A stretch of DNA of 36,830 nucleotides, taken from NCBI RefSeq assembly GCF_020329485.1, contig NZ_JAGKJI010000063.1, forward strand, positions 1 through 36,830, read 5' to 3'. The stretch is from Bradyrhizobium cenepequi (GTDB lineage: Bacteria; Pseudomonadota; Alphaproteobacteria; Rhizobiales; Xanthobacteraceae). Under the pieces are notes generated by a model, which saw only the letters and a list, made by a program, of their open reading frames with translations, did not search any database and was not told where the DNA came from. Shown piece after piece: positions 15,975-25,081 of the stretch. The first letter of the stretch is position 1. Every line of letters begins with the position of its first letter. The position numbers were made by a program, and so were the translations under genes.

Positions 15975-16049
15975 AGGCGCGTCGGCACCGTGCCCACCAT
16001 CAACACTCCGCTGGGATTGGTGGGCACGCTCCGCTTTGCCCACCCTACG
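15961..16049. repeat. Palindromic repeat, family E (copy 1)
   Basis: Outer arms CGTAGGGTG and CACCCTACG, with inner GTGCCCACC and GGTGGGCACGCTCCGC. The GTGGGCA...TGCCCAC blocks with CTTTGCCCACC recur at 36472-36549. It sits just upstream of the lipase-like coding sequence and apparently supplies its first codons. Confidence 0.9.
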
Positions 16050-16055
16050 GCCCTC

Positions 16056-16946
16056 TCACTTGTATTCGCGCTCCTGCCACCACGGGAAATAGTCGGGCAT
16101 GTCGGAAGAGACCTTGTTCTTGAACTGCGCCGGGCGCTTCTCCAGGAACGAGACCACGCCTTCCTTGACGTCCTCCGAGCGGCCGCGGGCATAGATGCCG
16201 CGGCTGTCCACCTTGTGCGCTTCCATCGGATCGTCGGCGCCAAGCATGCGCCACATCATCTGACGGATCAGCGCCACCGAGACCGGCGCGGTCTTGGCGG
16301 CGATCTCCTTTGCCAGTGCGCGGGCGGTCGGCAACAGCTCCTCCGGCGGCACCACCTTGCTGACGAGACGGCCGGCAAGCGCCTCTTGCGCCGGAAAGAC
16401 GCGGCCGGTGTAGCACCACTCCAGGGCCTGCGCGATGCCGACAATGCGCGGCAGGAACCAGCTCGAGGCCGCCTCCGGCACGATGCCGCGCTGGGAGAAC
16501 ACGAAGCCGAAGCGCGCGGCGTCAGAGGCGATGCGGATATCCATCGCAAGCTGCATGGTGACCCCGATGCCGACCGCAGGCCCGTTCACCGCCGCGATCA
16601 CCGGCTTGAGGGACTTGAAGATGCGCAGCGTTACCTGGCCGCCGCCATCGCGCACATTGGGGTCGCTGTAGTCGACTTCGCCGCTCGGCAGGCGCTTCAC
16701 CGGCCCGCGCCGCGCATCGCGATCGAAGGTGTTGGCGCCGGAAGAGAGGTCAGCGCCGGCGCAGAAGGCGCGGCCTTCGCCGGTGACGATGATGGCGCGG
16801 ATGCCGTCGTCCTTGTCGGCGGCGTCGAAGGCGTCGATCAATTCCTGCTGCATCGTCGCGTTGAAGGCGTTGAGCTTGTCCGGGCGGTTCAGCGTGATCG
16901 TGAGGATCTGCTCGGCGACCTCGTATTTGATCGTCTCATACGCCAT
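16056..16946 (-). CDS. Enoyl-CoA hydratase/isomerase (crotonase family)
   Basis: A 296-residue crotonase. The oxyanion-hole motifs FCAGADL (61-67) and NGPAVGIG (121-128) are present, and Glu158 in GIVPEAASSW occupies the usual catalytic acid position; the second catalytic Glu is replaced by a non-acidic residue near Ala135. It should act on a CoA thioester in the cytoplasm, by hydration or isomerisation. GGAAGG precedes the ATG at 16946. It lies after the amidase gene on the same strand, separated by a family B repeat, so it may be the last gene of that cluster or independent. Confidence 0.92.
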   Translation of the reverse strand: MAYETIKYEVAEQILTITLNRPDKLNAFNATMQQELIDAFDAADKDDGIRAIIVTGEGRAFCAGADLSSGANTFDRDARRGPVKRLPSGEVDYSDPNVRDGGGQVTLRIFKSLKPVIAAVNGPAVGIGVTMQLAMDIRIASDAARFGFVFSQRGIVPEAASSWFLPRIVGIAQALEWCYTGRVFPAQEALAGRLVSKVVPPEELLPTARALAKEIAAKTAPVSVALIRQMMWRMLGADDPMEAHKVDSRGIYARGRSEDVKEGVVSFLEKRPAQFKNKVSSDMPDYFPWWQEREYK

Positions 16947-16991
16947 GGAGTGGTTTCCTTCCTTGTGTCTGTTTGTTGTCTATCTCTAGCA

Positions 16992-17098
16992 CGTCATTCC
17001 GGGGCGCGCGCAAGCGCGAGCCCGGAATCCATAACCACGCCAGCGCGCGTGGATACATGGATTCCGGGCCTGGCCCTTCGGGCCATCCCGGAATGACG
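16992..17098. repeat. Palindromic intergenic repeat, family B (copy 1)
   Basis: Outer arms CGTCATTCCGGG and CCCGGAATGACG, with internal GAGCCCGGAATCCAT and ATGGATTCCGGGCCTGGCCC. The same arms recur at 23107-23238 and 25199-25282. It separates the amidase and enoyl-CoA hydratase genes on the same strand. Confidence 0.9.
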
Positions 17099-17110
17099 AT
17101 GCGAGATACT

Positions 17111-18532
17111 TTATTTCTCAGGCGGCTGCGGCCAGGGCCGCTGCGGGCCGCGCAGGGCCTCGAATGCCTTGCCCATGGCGAGCACGCCGATATCGTCGAA
17201 GCGGCGGCCGATGATCTGCACGCCGATCGGAAAGCCCTTTTTGTCGTAGCCGCCGTTGATCGACAGTGCCGGGTTCTCCGACATATTCCACGGCACCGTA
17301 TAGCAGATGTGTTCGAACGGCTTGTCGCGATCGTTGAGCGGCGCGGCAAGCTCGGCGGCAAAGTTCACGACCGGCGAGACCGGCGAGATGATGTAGTCGA
17401 AATCGCAGAACAGTTTGGCGGCGGCCGCACGGATCGCCATGGTCTGGTTGAAGCCGCGGATGACGTCCACGCCCGAAAGCTTTGCGCCGGCTTCGCCCCA
17501 CTTGTAGATATAGGGCAGCACCTTGCCGCGCTCTTCCGCTGACAGTTTCGACAGATCGTCCCACATCCGCGCGCGCCAGAAATTGTCGAGACCATCGAGC
17601 ATGTCCCGCGTGAAGAAGCCGTCGACCTCGGTGACGACGGCGCCTGCGGATTCGAAGGCTTTCGCTGCCTTCACCACGACGTCGCGCACTTCCTTCTCGA
17701 GTGCCTGCCCGACGTCGAGATCGAGCATCAGGCCGAAGCGCATCTTGCGCGGCGACTTCTCCAGCGTTTTCCAGTTGATCTCATGCGCCGGCAAGCTCAT
17801 GCCGTCGCGGCGGTCGGGGCGTGATAGCACGCTCATCATCAGCACGGCGTCATCGACGATGCGGGTCATCGGCCCCGCGACGCGGCCGACATAGGGCGGA
17901 TCGATCGGAACGCGCCCGAGGCTCGGCTTCAGCGCGACCAGGCCACACCAGCAAGCGGGCAGGCGCACCGAGCCGCCGATGTCGGTGCCGAGATGCAGCG
18001 GACCATAGCCGGCTGCACCGGCTGCGCCCGCGCCGGCGCTCGAGCCGCCGGGATTCTTGCTGAGATCCCAGGGATTGCGGGTGAGGGGATGGAACGAGGA
18101 AAGGCCAGACGACAGCATGCCGTAATCCGGCATCGTGGTCTTGGCGAAGATCACTGCGCCGGCCTCGCGCAAGCGCGCGGCGGGAGGAGCATCCTTCTCC
18201 GCCGGCACGTGCTTGACGCTGGCGGCGCCCAGCGGCACCGGCTGACCTTTGGTGGCGATATTGTCCTTGATCGTGACCGGCACACCATCGAGCGTGCCCA
18301 TTGGCTCACCGGCCTGCCAGCGGTCGGTGGAGGCCTTGGCCACCGCGCGTGCGCCGTCCGGGTCGTAGAGATAGAGGGCTCTGATGTGCGGCTCCCATCG
18401 CGCGACATGCGCGATCACCTCGTCCAGCACCTCCAGCGGCGAGAACTGCTTGGCGCGGTAGCCCGCGAGCAGGTCGGTTGCAGAAAGGTCGTGCAGCGAG
18501 GTGACGGCTTCTTCGGGGGGTGGCTTATGCAT
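17111..18532 (-). CDS. Amidase (amidase signature family)
   Basis: About 473 residues. The Ser-cisSer-Lys triad is complete: Lys89 (TIKDN), Ser164 (NPGGSSAG) and Ser188 (GTDIGGSVR), with the spacing of well-studied family members (75 and 24 residues). It hydrolyses an amide, releasing ammonia or an amine, in the cytoplasm; substrate unknown. The ATG at 18532 is chosen; a GTG at 18538 would add two residues. The start overlaps the end of the M20 gene by eight bases, so the two are translationally coupled. Its cluster context (peptide ABC transporter, M20, M81) suggests amide-containing nutrients. Confidence 0.92.
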   Translation of the reverse strand: MHKPPPEEAVTSLHDLSATDLLAGYRAKQFSPLEVLDEVIAHVARWEPHIRALYLYDPDGARAVAKASTDRWQAGEPMGTLDGVPVTIKDNIATKGQPVPLGAASVKHVPAEKDAPPAARLREAGAVIFAKTTMPDYGMLSSGLSSFHPLTRNPWDLSKNPGGSSAGAGAAGAAGYGPLHLGTDIGGSVRLPACWCGLVALKPSLGRVPIDPPYVGRVAGPMTRIVDDAVLMMSVLSRPDRRDGMSLPAHEINWKTLEKSPRKMRFGLMLDLDVGQALEKEVRDVVVKAAKAFESAGAVVTEVDGFFTRDMLDGLDNFWRARMWDDLSKLSAEERGKVLPYIYKWGEAGAKLSGVDVIRGFNQTMAIRAAAAKLFCDFDYIISPVSPVVNFAAELAAPLNDRDKPFEHICYTVPWNMSENPALSINGGYDKKGFPIGVQIIGRRFDDIGVLAMGKAFEALRGPQRPWPQPPEK

Positions 18533-19697
18533 GGGCACCTACCGGCAAACGGGTCTCGATGATGCGCGCGAACATGCTGGCGCCGATCGGCAGGATCTTG
18601 TCGTCGAGGACATAGCCGGGATTGTGCACCGGCACCGAGCCGTCATGGCCGACCCAGAAATAGGCACCGGGCACCGCCATCATCATGTCGGCGAAATCCT
18701 CGCTGCCCATCTTCGGCTGCGAGCGGGTGATGACCTTTGACGGATCGACGATGGTGCGCGCGACCTGCTCGACGACCCTGGACTGTTCTTCCTGGTTGAT
18801 GAGCACGCTGAAAATGTCGCGGATGTCGACGGTGATCTCGACCTGGAAAGTCACCGCAATGCCGGCGCAGATCGCGCGCATGCGCTCGCGGATCAGCGCC
18901 CGCACCTCGTCGGAGAATGCGCGCACGGTGCCGCACAGCTTCGCATCGCCGGGGATGACATTATAGGCCGAGCCCGAGTGGATCTGCGTGATCGACAACA
19001 CCGCTGCCTGCAGCGGATCGACGTTGCGGCTGACGATGGTCTGCAGCGCCTGGCCGAGCGTCATCGCGATCACGACGGCATCCTTGGAGCGCTCCGGCAT
19101 CGCACCATGCGCGCCATAGCCCTGGATGGTGATGTCGAAGAAATCGGCGCCGGCCATCGCCGGCCCCGGCAGGATCGCGACCTCGCCATGGTTCAGGTCG
19201 GGCGCATTGTGCAGGCCATAGACCTCGTCGCAGGGAAACTTGTCGAACAGCCCGTCCTTGATCATGGCGCGGGCGCCGCCGAGGCCTTCCTCGGCCGGCT
19301 GGAAGATGAAATGCACCGTACCCTCAAAGTTGCGGGTTTCGGCGAGATAGCGCGCACTGCCGAGCAGCATGGTGGTATGGCCGTCATGGCCGCAGCCATG
19401 GAAGCGGCCGGGAATGGTCGAGCGCCATTTCAGGTTGGTGTTTTCCTCCATCGGCAGCGCATCCATGTCGGCACGCAAGCCGATGCGCTTGCCGCCGTTG
19501 CCCTTGCCCTTGAGCACGCCGACCACGCCGGTGCCGCCGAGGCCGCGATGCACCTCGATGCCCCAGCTCGTGAGCTTCTCGGCGACGATGCCGGAGGTGC
19601 GGACCTCCTCGAAGCCGATCTCGGGATGGGCATGGAAATCCCGACGGATCACCGTGAGTTCGTCGGCAAAGCCTTCGATGCGTTCGATGGTGGGCAT
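18525..19697 (-). CDS. M20 family amidohydrolase (hippurate/N-acyl amino acid hydrolase type)
   Basis: A 390-residue M20D-type metallo-amidohydrolase. Metal ligands can be seen in HGCGHDGH (Cys102, His104), PAEEGLGG (Glu136/137) and GLHNAPD (His163), with a late SEDF motif. It starts with the family's usual HAHPEIGFEE segment. It should remove an acyl group from N-acylated amino acids or similar amides in the cytoplasm. The ATG at 19697 with AAGGA is preferred over an upstream GTG. It begins seven bases after the M81 stop and overlaps the amidase start, so all three are one operon. Confidence 0.93.
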   Translation of the reverse strand: MPTIERIEGFADELTVIRRDFHAHPEIGFEEVRTSGIVAEKLTSWGIEVHRGLGGTGVVGVLKGKGNGGKRIGLRADMDALPMEENTNLKWRSTIPGRFHGCGHDGHTTMLLGSARYLAETRNFEGTVHFIFQPAEEGLGGARAMIKDGLFDKFPCDEVYGLHNAPDLNHGEVAILPGPAMAGADFFDITIQGYGAHGAMPERSKDAVVIAMTLGQALQTIVSRNVDPLQAAVLSITQIHSGSAYNVIPGDAKLCGTVRAFSDEVRALIRERMRAICAGIAVTFQVEITVDIRDIFSVLINQEEQSRVVEQVARTIVDPSKVITRSQPKMGSEDFADMMMAVPGAYFWVGHDGSVPVHNPGYVLDDKILPIGASMFARIIETRLPVGAHA

Positions 19698-19704
19698 TGG
19701 GTCC

Positions 19705-21228
19705 TTATCCGGTTGCACGTGATTTGCTGGCAGGCGTGAAGGCGGGGCCGTTCGGCTTGATGCGGATCCCCGGTCGCAATTTGGTCCACGGCAGCGAGGC
19801 AGTGTCGGCCGGCATCGCGCCGGGGGCGGCGCAGATCAAAAGCGTTTCCGCGATCGGCTCGAAATCGGCGCGGAAATGCACCGAGCTCTTGTTGACGAGG
19901 ATCGTCTGCCTGGTCGGCTCGATGCCGACATAGCGGTACATCGCCTGGTCCGCGAGCTGCGCCTTGTGCGAGCTGACGACCACACGGACGTCACCGATGC
20001 GCAGGCACGCGGATGGCCCCATGTCCATGTCGCGGCCGCCATAATAGGGGCCGGGCGCTACGAACTTTCCATCCGAGAGCTGTTCGACGACGAAGGTTTC
20101 CTTGTAGGGCGCATCATCAGGGATGCCCGACTTGCCGCCGAGCGCGAGCGTCACGGTGGCGCCGACGCCCGCGGCGTGCGCGGCCTTCGCCGACTCGGGA
20201 TCGTAGATCACGCCCGTTGCGGCGCGCGTGGCATTATTTCGCACCAGCGCCCGCAGCATGCCTGTGGTGTCGGAATCGCCGCCGGCGCCGGGATTATCCT
20301 GTGTGTCTGCGATGACGATCGGTCTGGTCGCGGTCTTCGCCAATTCCATCGCATAGCGCACGCCGTCGTCGGGCGAATAGATGCAGCCGTCGAAATCGTC
20401 CTCATGGCCTGCGATCAGCGTGGCAAGCTTGTCGGCGGCGGCATCGGCGTCGGCCTGGGTCCGGCCGTAAGCGAACACGCTCGGCCCGCAATGTTCGAAA
20501 TCGGCTGCGGGAAAACCCGGCGCAAACGACAGGGTCGGCACCGCATCGCCCTCCATCGCGGCGAGCTTCTCGTAGATGCCTTTGGTCGGCTGATCATTGG
20601 TGCATTGCCAGCTGATCGGGATCAGGAACGGCAATTGCCGGAACGCCTTGGCGAAGCGCTGCCTGGTCTTCAGCAGCAGCGCCAGATGCCTTGCGGACGC
20701 GCGGCCGGTATCGGCCATGTCGACGTGAGGGTAGGTGCGGTAGGCGATCAGCGCATCCGCATGCTCGACCATCTCAGGCGTGACGTTGGCGTGCAGATCG
20801 AGGCTCGCGACCAGCGGCAGGTCCTTACCGATCACCTTGCGCACGCGGCGTAAGATCTCGCCTTCGCCGTCGTCGAGATGTTCGGTCACCATCGCGCCGT
20901 GCAGGTCGAGATAGACGGCATCGAGCGGACCCGCATTGGCGATGCCGTCGACCATCTCCTTCACGATGCGCTCGAACGCATCTTCGGTCACATGCGCCGA
21001 CGGGCTCGCGCCGCAGGAGATCGTCGGGATCAGGTCCCAGCCACTGGCTTCGGCCGCCTCGACGAAGCCGGCAAGTCCGACATTGATCTTCCGCATCACC
21101 TTCAGCACGTCTGCGCCATGCGCCATCGATGGCCAGCCGCCGCCATGCACGAAATCATCATAGGTCGCTTTGGTGGGCGCAAAGGTATTGGTCTCGTGCA
21201 GGAAGCCGCCGACGGCGATGCGGGTCAT
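19705..21228 (-). CDS. M81 family metallopeptidase (MlrC-like)
   Basis: A 507-residue protein matching the MlrC family named after the linear microcystin-degrading enzyme. The N-terminal domain has GGFLHETNTFAP with His11, then VYLDLHGAMVTEH and SLDLHANVTPEM, which carry the predicted zinc ligands together with YPHVDMADTG; the C-terminal MlrC domain follows from about GDSDTTGML. In most bacteria these are general metallopeptidases or amidohydrolases, so microcystin is not a likely substrate here. No signal peptide is seen. The ATG at 21228 has only a weak GAGA site. It is followed seven bases later by the M20 gene. Confidence 0.92.
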   Translation of the reverse strand: MTRIAVGGFLHETNTFAPTKATYDDFVHGGGWPSMAHGADVLKVMRKINVGLAGFVEAAEASGWDLIPTISCGASPSAHVTEDAFERIVKEMVDGIANAGPLDAVYLDLHGAMVTEHLDDGEGEILRRVRKVIGKDLPLVASLDLHANVTPEMVEHADALIAYRTYPHVDMADTGRASARHLALLLKTRQRFAKAFRQLPFLIPISWQCTNDQPTKGIYEKLAAMEGDAVPTLSFAPGFPAADFEHCGPSVFAYGRTQADADAAADKLATLIAGHEDDFDGCIYSPDDGVRYAMELAKTATRPIVIADTQDNPGAGGDSDTTGMLRALVRNNATRAATGVIYDPESAKAAHAAGVGATVTLALGGKSGIPDDAPYKETFVVEQLSDGKFVAPGPYYGGRDMDMGPSACLRIGDVRVVVSSHKAQLADQAMYRYVGIEPTRQTILVNKSSVHFRADFEPIAETLLICAAPGAMPADTASLPWTKLRPGIRIKPNGPAFTPASKSRATG

Positions 21229-21357
21229 TGATCAGGGTCTCGGAAAGGAGTTCGTGGGGCGCGACGTTAAGCGTGTCGCTGCGGCCAGCGCAAGCCGTGA
21301 AGCATTCCGGATTTGCATGCCGCATGGGCGTTGGGAATTGGCTTGTGCGCCAGTTTG

Positions 21358-21444
21358 GCCGTCATTGCGAGCGAAGCGAAGCAATCCATGCGGCCGCTCG
21401 CGGACGCATGGATTGCTTCGTCGCTGCGCTCCTCGCAATGACGG
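21358..21444. repeat. Palindromic intergenic repeat, family A (copy 3)
   Basis: GCCGTCATTGCGAGCGAAGC with AAGCAATCCATGCGGC on the left, and ATGGATTGCTTCGTCGCTGC with CTCCTCGCAATGACGG on the right; nearly identical to copy 2. It lies between two genes on the same strand (ABC ATPase and M81), so it may process the operon mRNA or weaken readthrough. Confidence 0.9.
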
Positions 21445-21452
21445 GAAGGCGG

Positions 21453-23093
21453 CTACTCCGCCGCCTCAGCGACGGGGCGGAAATTGGCGAAATCCCAGCC
21501 GCGGCCGGGTGCGGCATCAAGTAGCGCCCTGGTGTAGGCCTCTTTCGGGTGAGTGAGCACTTCCGCCGCCGGCCCCTGTTCGACGACACGGCCATGCTGC
21601 ATCACAACGACGTCGTCGCAGATTTGCGCCGCAACGCGCAAATCGTGAGTGATGAACAGCAGCCCAATGCCGAGCCGCTTCTGGATTTCATCCAGGAGAT
21701 CCAGCACCTGCGCCTGCACGGAGACGTCGAGCGCAGACACCGCCTCATCCGCCACCAGCACCTCGGGGTCGAGCGCGAGCGCGCGCGCAATGGCGATACG
21801 CTGGCGCTGGCCGCCGGAGAACTGGTGCGGATAGCGCGAGATCGCGTCCACCGGCAGGTGCACCAGTTCGAGCAGCTCGCGCGCTTTGCTGAGTGCTTCC
21901 TTGCGCGGCATGCCGTAATTGATCGGGCCTTCCGCAATCGACTCGCCGATGGTGACGCGCGGGTTGAGCGAGCGATAGGGGTCCTGGAAGATGATCTGGA
22001 TCTTCTTGCGGTGCGGCTGCAGCAGCCGCCGCGACAGTTCGGAGATTTCGCGTCCCACCAGCCGCACGCCGCCGGAAGTCGGGTCGATCAGGCGCACGAT
22101 GCAGCGCGCCACCGTCGATTTGCCGGAGCCGCTTTCGCCGACGATGCCGAGCGTGCGGCCCTTGCGCAGCGTCAGCGTGACATTCTTGGCGGCCGGGACT
22201 TCGCGGGCTTTGCCGAAGAAGGAGCGCTCGCGGTAGATCTTGCAGAGCTCGTTGGCCTCCAGCACCACCGGTTCGTTGGTCTCCTGGCGTGGCGCACGCG
22301 GCACCAGGCTCGGCACCGAGGCGAGCAGGTTGCGGGTATATTCCATCAACGGATTGCGCAGGATGCCATCCAGCGGCCCACTCTCGACCAGGCGGCCATG
22401 ACGCATCACCGCGACGCGGTCGGCGATCTCCGCGACCACGCCCATGTCATGGGTGATGAACAGCACCGCAGTGCCATGGTCGCGCTGCAGGTCGCGGATC
22501 AGCGTCAGGATCTGCTTCTGCGTGGTGACGTCGAGTGCGGTGGTCGGCTCGTCCGCGATCAAAAGCTTCGGTTCCAGCACCAGCGCCATCGCGATCATGA
22601 TGCGTTGGCGCTGTCCGCCCGAGAGCCGGTGCGGGTAGGAGGCGAAGATGCGCTCCACGTCGGGCAGCCGCACGTGCTCCATCATCGCCAGGATCTTTCG
22701 CCGCCGCGCGCGGGCGTCGAGATCGGTATGCACGCGCAGGACTTCGTCGATCTGGCGGCCGACTGGCACCACCGGGTTGAGCGCCGTCATCGGCTCCTGG
22801 AAGATCATCGCCATCCGCGTGGCGCGCAACTGCCGCAAGCGGCGGTCGCTCGCGGTGAGCAACTCCTCGCCGACCAGCTTGACGCTACCGCCGGTCGGGA
22901 TCAGCGAGCCCTTCTGCAGCAGGCCCATCACCGTGAGCGAGGTCACCGACTTGCCGGAGCCGCTTTCGCCGACCAGGCACAGCGTCTCGCGTTCCGCTAC
23001 CCGCAGCGAAACGTCGTCGATGATGCGGCTTGCGCCCGGCTGCTTGCCGAGAGCGACAACGAGATTGTTGATGTCGAGGACGATGTCGGTCAT
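21453..23093 (-). CDS. Peptide ABC transporter, two-domain ATP-binding protein (DppD+DppF fusion type)
   Basis: A 546-residue protein with two complete ABC ATPase domains. Walker A GESGSGKS occurs at 42-49 and again in the second half (GIVGESGSGKS); each has an LSGGQRQR/FSGGQRQR signature, a Walker B (LLIADEPT and VLVADEAV) and FITHD. The second Walker B ends in EAV rather than EPT, common in DppF-like domains. It powers uptake of oligopeptides or similar amides through the permeases at 23250-25081. Fusion of the two ATPases in one chain (GsiA-like layout) is frequent in rhizobia. GAGAGAG lies upstream of the ATG. Confidence 0.95.
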   Translation of the reverse strand: MTDIVLDINNLVVALGKQPGASRIIDDVSLRVAERETLCLVGESGSGKSVTSLTVMGLLQKGSLIPTGGSVKLVGEELLTASDRRLRQLRATRMAMIFQEPMTALNPVVPVGRQIDEVLRVHTDLDARARRRKILAMMEHVRLPDVERIFASYPHRLSGGQRQRIMIAMALVLEPKLLIADEPTTALDVTTQKQILTLIRDLQRDHGTAVLFITHDMGVVAEIADRVAVMRHGRLVESGPLDGILRNPLMEYTRNLLASVPSLVPRAPRQETNEPVVLEANELCKIYRERSFFGKAREVPAAKNVTLTLRKGRTLGIVGESGSGKSTVARCIVRLIDPTSGGVRLVGREISELSRRLLQPHRKKIQIIFQDPYRSLNPRVTIGESIAEGPINYGMPRKEALSKARELLELVHLPVDAISRYPHQFSGGQRQRIAIARALALDPEVLVADEAVSALDVSVQAQVLDLLDEIQKRLGIGLLFITHDLRVAAQICDDVVVMQHGRVVEQGPAAEVLTHPKEAYTRALLDAAPGRGWDFANFRPVAEAAE

Positions 23094-23106
23094 GCAGTTA
23101 CTCTCT

Positions 23107-23238
23107 CGTCACTCCGGGGCGGCCGCGAAGCGGGCGAGCCCGGAATCCATTTCTCCGCTTGCACTCGTGGCCTGATGGATTCTCTGATGTGCAATTGCAC
23201 ATCATAGCTCGATGCTTCGCATCGCCCCGGACTGACGG
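23107..23238. repeat. Palindromic intergenic repeat, family B (copy 2)
   Basis: Outer arms CGTCACTCCGGGGC and GCCCCGGACTGACG are related to the family B ends, with GAGCCCGGAATCCAT inside and a second small hairpin GATGTGCAATTGCACATC in the right half. It lies between the DppC-like and ATPase genes of one operon. Confidence 0.8.
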
Positions 23239-23249
23239 AGTACATGGCT

Positions 23250-24140
23250 TCATTTGCCGGCTCCCCGCTGCTTCATGCGCGGATCGAGCGCATCGCGCGC
23301 GGCGTCGCCGATCAGGTTCACGGAGAGGATCGCGATCGACAGCAACAGGCCCGGCCAGAAGATCAGGGACGGCTTGATCTGAAAATAGGCGCGGCCCTCG
23401 GCCATGATGTTGCCCCAGGTCGGCGTCTCCGGTGAGATGCCGGCGCCGAGGAACGACAGGATCGCTTCGGTGAGGACGGCGGAAGCGCAGACATAGGTGC
23501 CCTGCACGATCAGCGGCGCGATCGTGTTCGGCATCAGGTGCCGCCACATGATCTTCGGCAGGCTGGAGCCGAGCGAGATCGCGGCTTCCACATAAGGCTC
23601 CTCGCGCGCGGTGAGCACCACGGAGCGCACCAGTCGCGCCACCCGCGGCACCTCGGGAATGGTGATCGCCACCAGCACGGTCCAGATGCTCGCACCCGAC
23701 AGCGAAACCACGGCGATCGCGAGCAGGATGCTCGGGATCGCCATCAAGCCGTCCATGATCCGCATCATCACCGCATCGACCCATTTGAAGAAGCCGGAGA
23801 CGAGACCGATCAGGAGTCCGACGCTGATCGAGAACACGGCGGCGCCGAGGCCGATCAGCAGCGAGATCCGCCCGCCATAGATGATCCGTGACAACAGGTC
23901 GCGGCCATAGGCGTCGGTGCCGAGCGGGAATTCTGCGCTGGCCGGCTTCAGCCGCAGCGACGGCGCGAGCTGCACCGGGTCATGCGGCGCCAGCAGGGGC
24001 GCGAAGATCGCCATCAGGATGATCAGCGACAGGCAGATCGTCGCGGCCGTCATGATCGGCGTCGAGGCCAGGAATCCAAATCGTGGCCGCAGCGGCGTCG
24101 TGATCGGGAGCGACGACTCGGGGAGGGTTTCGATCGCCAT
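23250..24140 (-). CDS. Peptide ABC transporter permease, DppC-like
   Basis: A 296-residue inner-membrane permease. It has the N-terminal OppC/DppC domain (LAPHDPVQLAP, FPLGTDAYGRDLLSR) and a BPD_transp_1 core with the EAA loop YVEAAISLGSSLPKIMWRHL when divided (YVEAAISLGSS, then LPKIMWRHLMPN), which docks with the ATPase. It forms the channel with the DppB-like partner. Its ATG overlaps the stop of the upstream permease by one base (TGATG), showing translational coupling. The downstream ATPase gene is separated by a repeat. Confidence 0.95.
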   Translation of the reverse strand: MAIETLPESSLPITTPLRPRFGFLASTPIMTAATICLSLIILMAIFAPLLAPHDPVQLAPSLRLKPASAEFPLGTDAYGRDLLSRIIYGGRISLLIGLGAAVFSISVGLLIGLVSGFFKWVDAVMMRIMDGLMAIPSILLAIAVVSLSGASIWTVLVAITIPEVPRVARLVRSVVLTAREEPYVEAAISLGSSLPKIMWRHLMPNTIAPLIVQGTYVCASAVLTEAILSFLGAGISPETPTWGNIMAEGRAYFQIKPSLIFWPGLLLSIAILSVNLIGDAARDALDPRMKQRGAGK

Positions 24141-25081
24141 CAGTAGCGGATCCTTGGATCAAGCAGGGTATACGCGAGGTCGATCAAGAGGTTGACGGCG
24201 ACATAGATGCCTGACGTCAGCAGGATCATGGCCTGGATCACCGGATAGTCGCGCGCCAGCACCGCATCGACGGTGAGACGGCCGATGCCGGGCAAATTGA
24301 ATACGCTCTCGGTGACGACGACGCCGGAGATCAGAAGCGCAAAGCCGCTGCCGATCACGGTGATGACGGGTACTGCGGCATTGCGCAGCCCATGCCGCAG
24401 CAGCACGCCCATCTCGCCGATGCCCTTTGCGCGCGCAGTGCGGATGTAATCCTCACCCATCACATCGAGCATCGAGGCGCGCGTCATGCGCGCGATGAGC
24501 GCGACATAGATGAAGGACAAGGCGCAGGTCGGCAGGATGATGCGCTCGAAGAAGGGGCCGAAACCTGCGGTGATGCTGCGGAATCCCTGCACCGGCACCC
24601 AGCGCAGGTCGATCGCGAAGATCTGGATCAGCACATAGCCGATCACGAACACCGGCACGGAGAAGCCGAGCACGGACAATCCCATCACGAAGCGGTCAAT
24701 CCAGGTGCCGTGTCTCCAGGCCGCGATCACGCCGAGCGGCATCGCCACCACGATCGAAAGCACGATGGTGGAGAGCGCGATCGAGATCGACGGCTCGATG
24801 CGCTGGCTGATCATCTTCAAGACCGGCACGTTCGAGATCAGGGACACGCCGAGATCGCCGTGCAGGAGTTTTCCGATCCAGGTGAAGAACTGGATGTGGA
24901 GCGGCTCGTTGAGCCCGAGCGAGGTTCTGATCCGTTCGAGCTGCTCCGGCGTCGCATTGTCGCCGGCGAGGATCGCCGCGGGATCGCCCGGCGTCAGCCG
25001 CAGCAAGAGGAATACGAACAGCGCCACCACGCCCATCACGGGAATAGCGGCAAGGATTCGGCGAAGCAGATATCCGAGCAA
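24140..25081 (-). CDS. Peptide ABC transporter permease, DppB-like (TTG start)
   Basis: A 313-residue permease: an N-terminal membrane helix (LGYLLRRILAAIPVMGVVAL), the family segment LTPGDPAAILAGD, and a BPD_transp_1 core with the EAA loop YIRTARAKGIGEMGVLLRHG. It pairs with the DppC-like protein. No ATG is available near the start; the reading begins at TTG 25081 with GGA seven bases upstream, and the N-terminus fits the family exactly. A weak start may limit expression. It is followed directly by the second permease. Confidence 0.93.
   Translation of the reverse strand: MLGYLLRRILAAIPVMGVVALFVFLLLRLTPGDPAAILAGDNATPEQLERIRTSLGLNEPLHIQFFTWIGKLLHGDLGVSLISNVPVLKMISQRIEPSISIALSTIVLSIVVAMPLGVIAAWRHGTWIDRFVMGLSVLGFSVPVFVIGYVLIQIFAIDLRWVPVQGFRSITAGFGPFFERIILPTCALSFIYVALIARMTRASMLDVMGEDYIRTARAKGIGEMGVLLRHGLRNAAVPVITVIGSGFALLISGVVVTESVFNLPGIGRLTVDAVLARDYPVIQAMILLTSGIYVAVNLLIDLAYTLLDPRIRY

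Noticed and set aside
21549..23207. Long plus-strand frame opposite the ABC ATPase
   Set aside because: Antisense of two complete ATPase domains, rich in His/Arg/Asp, no recognisable domain.
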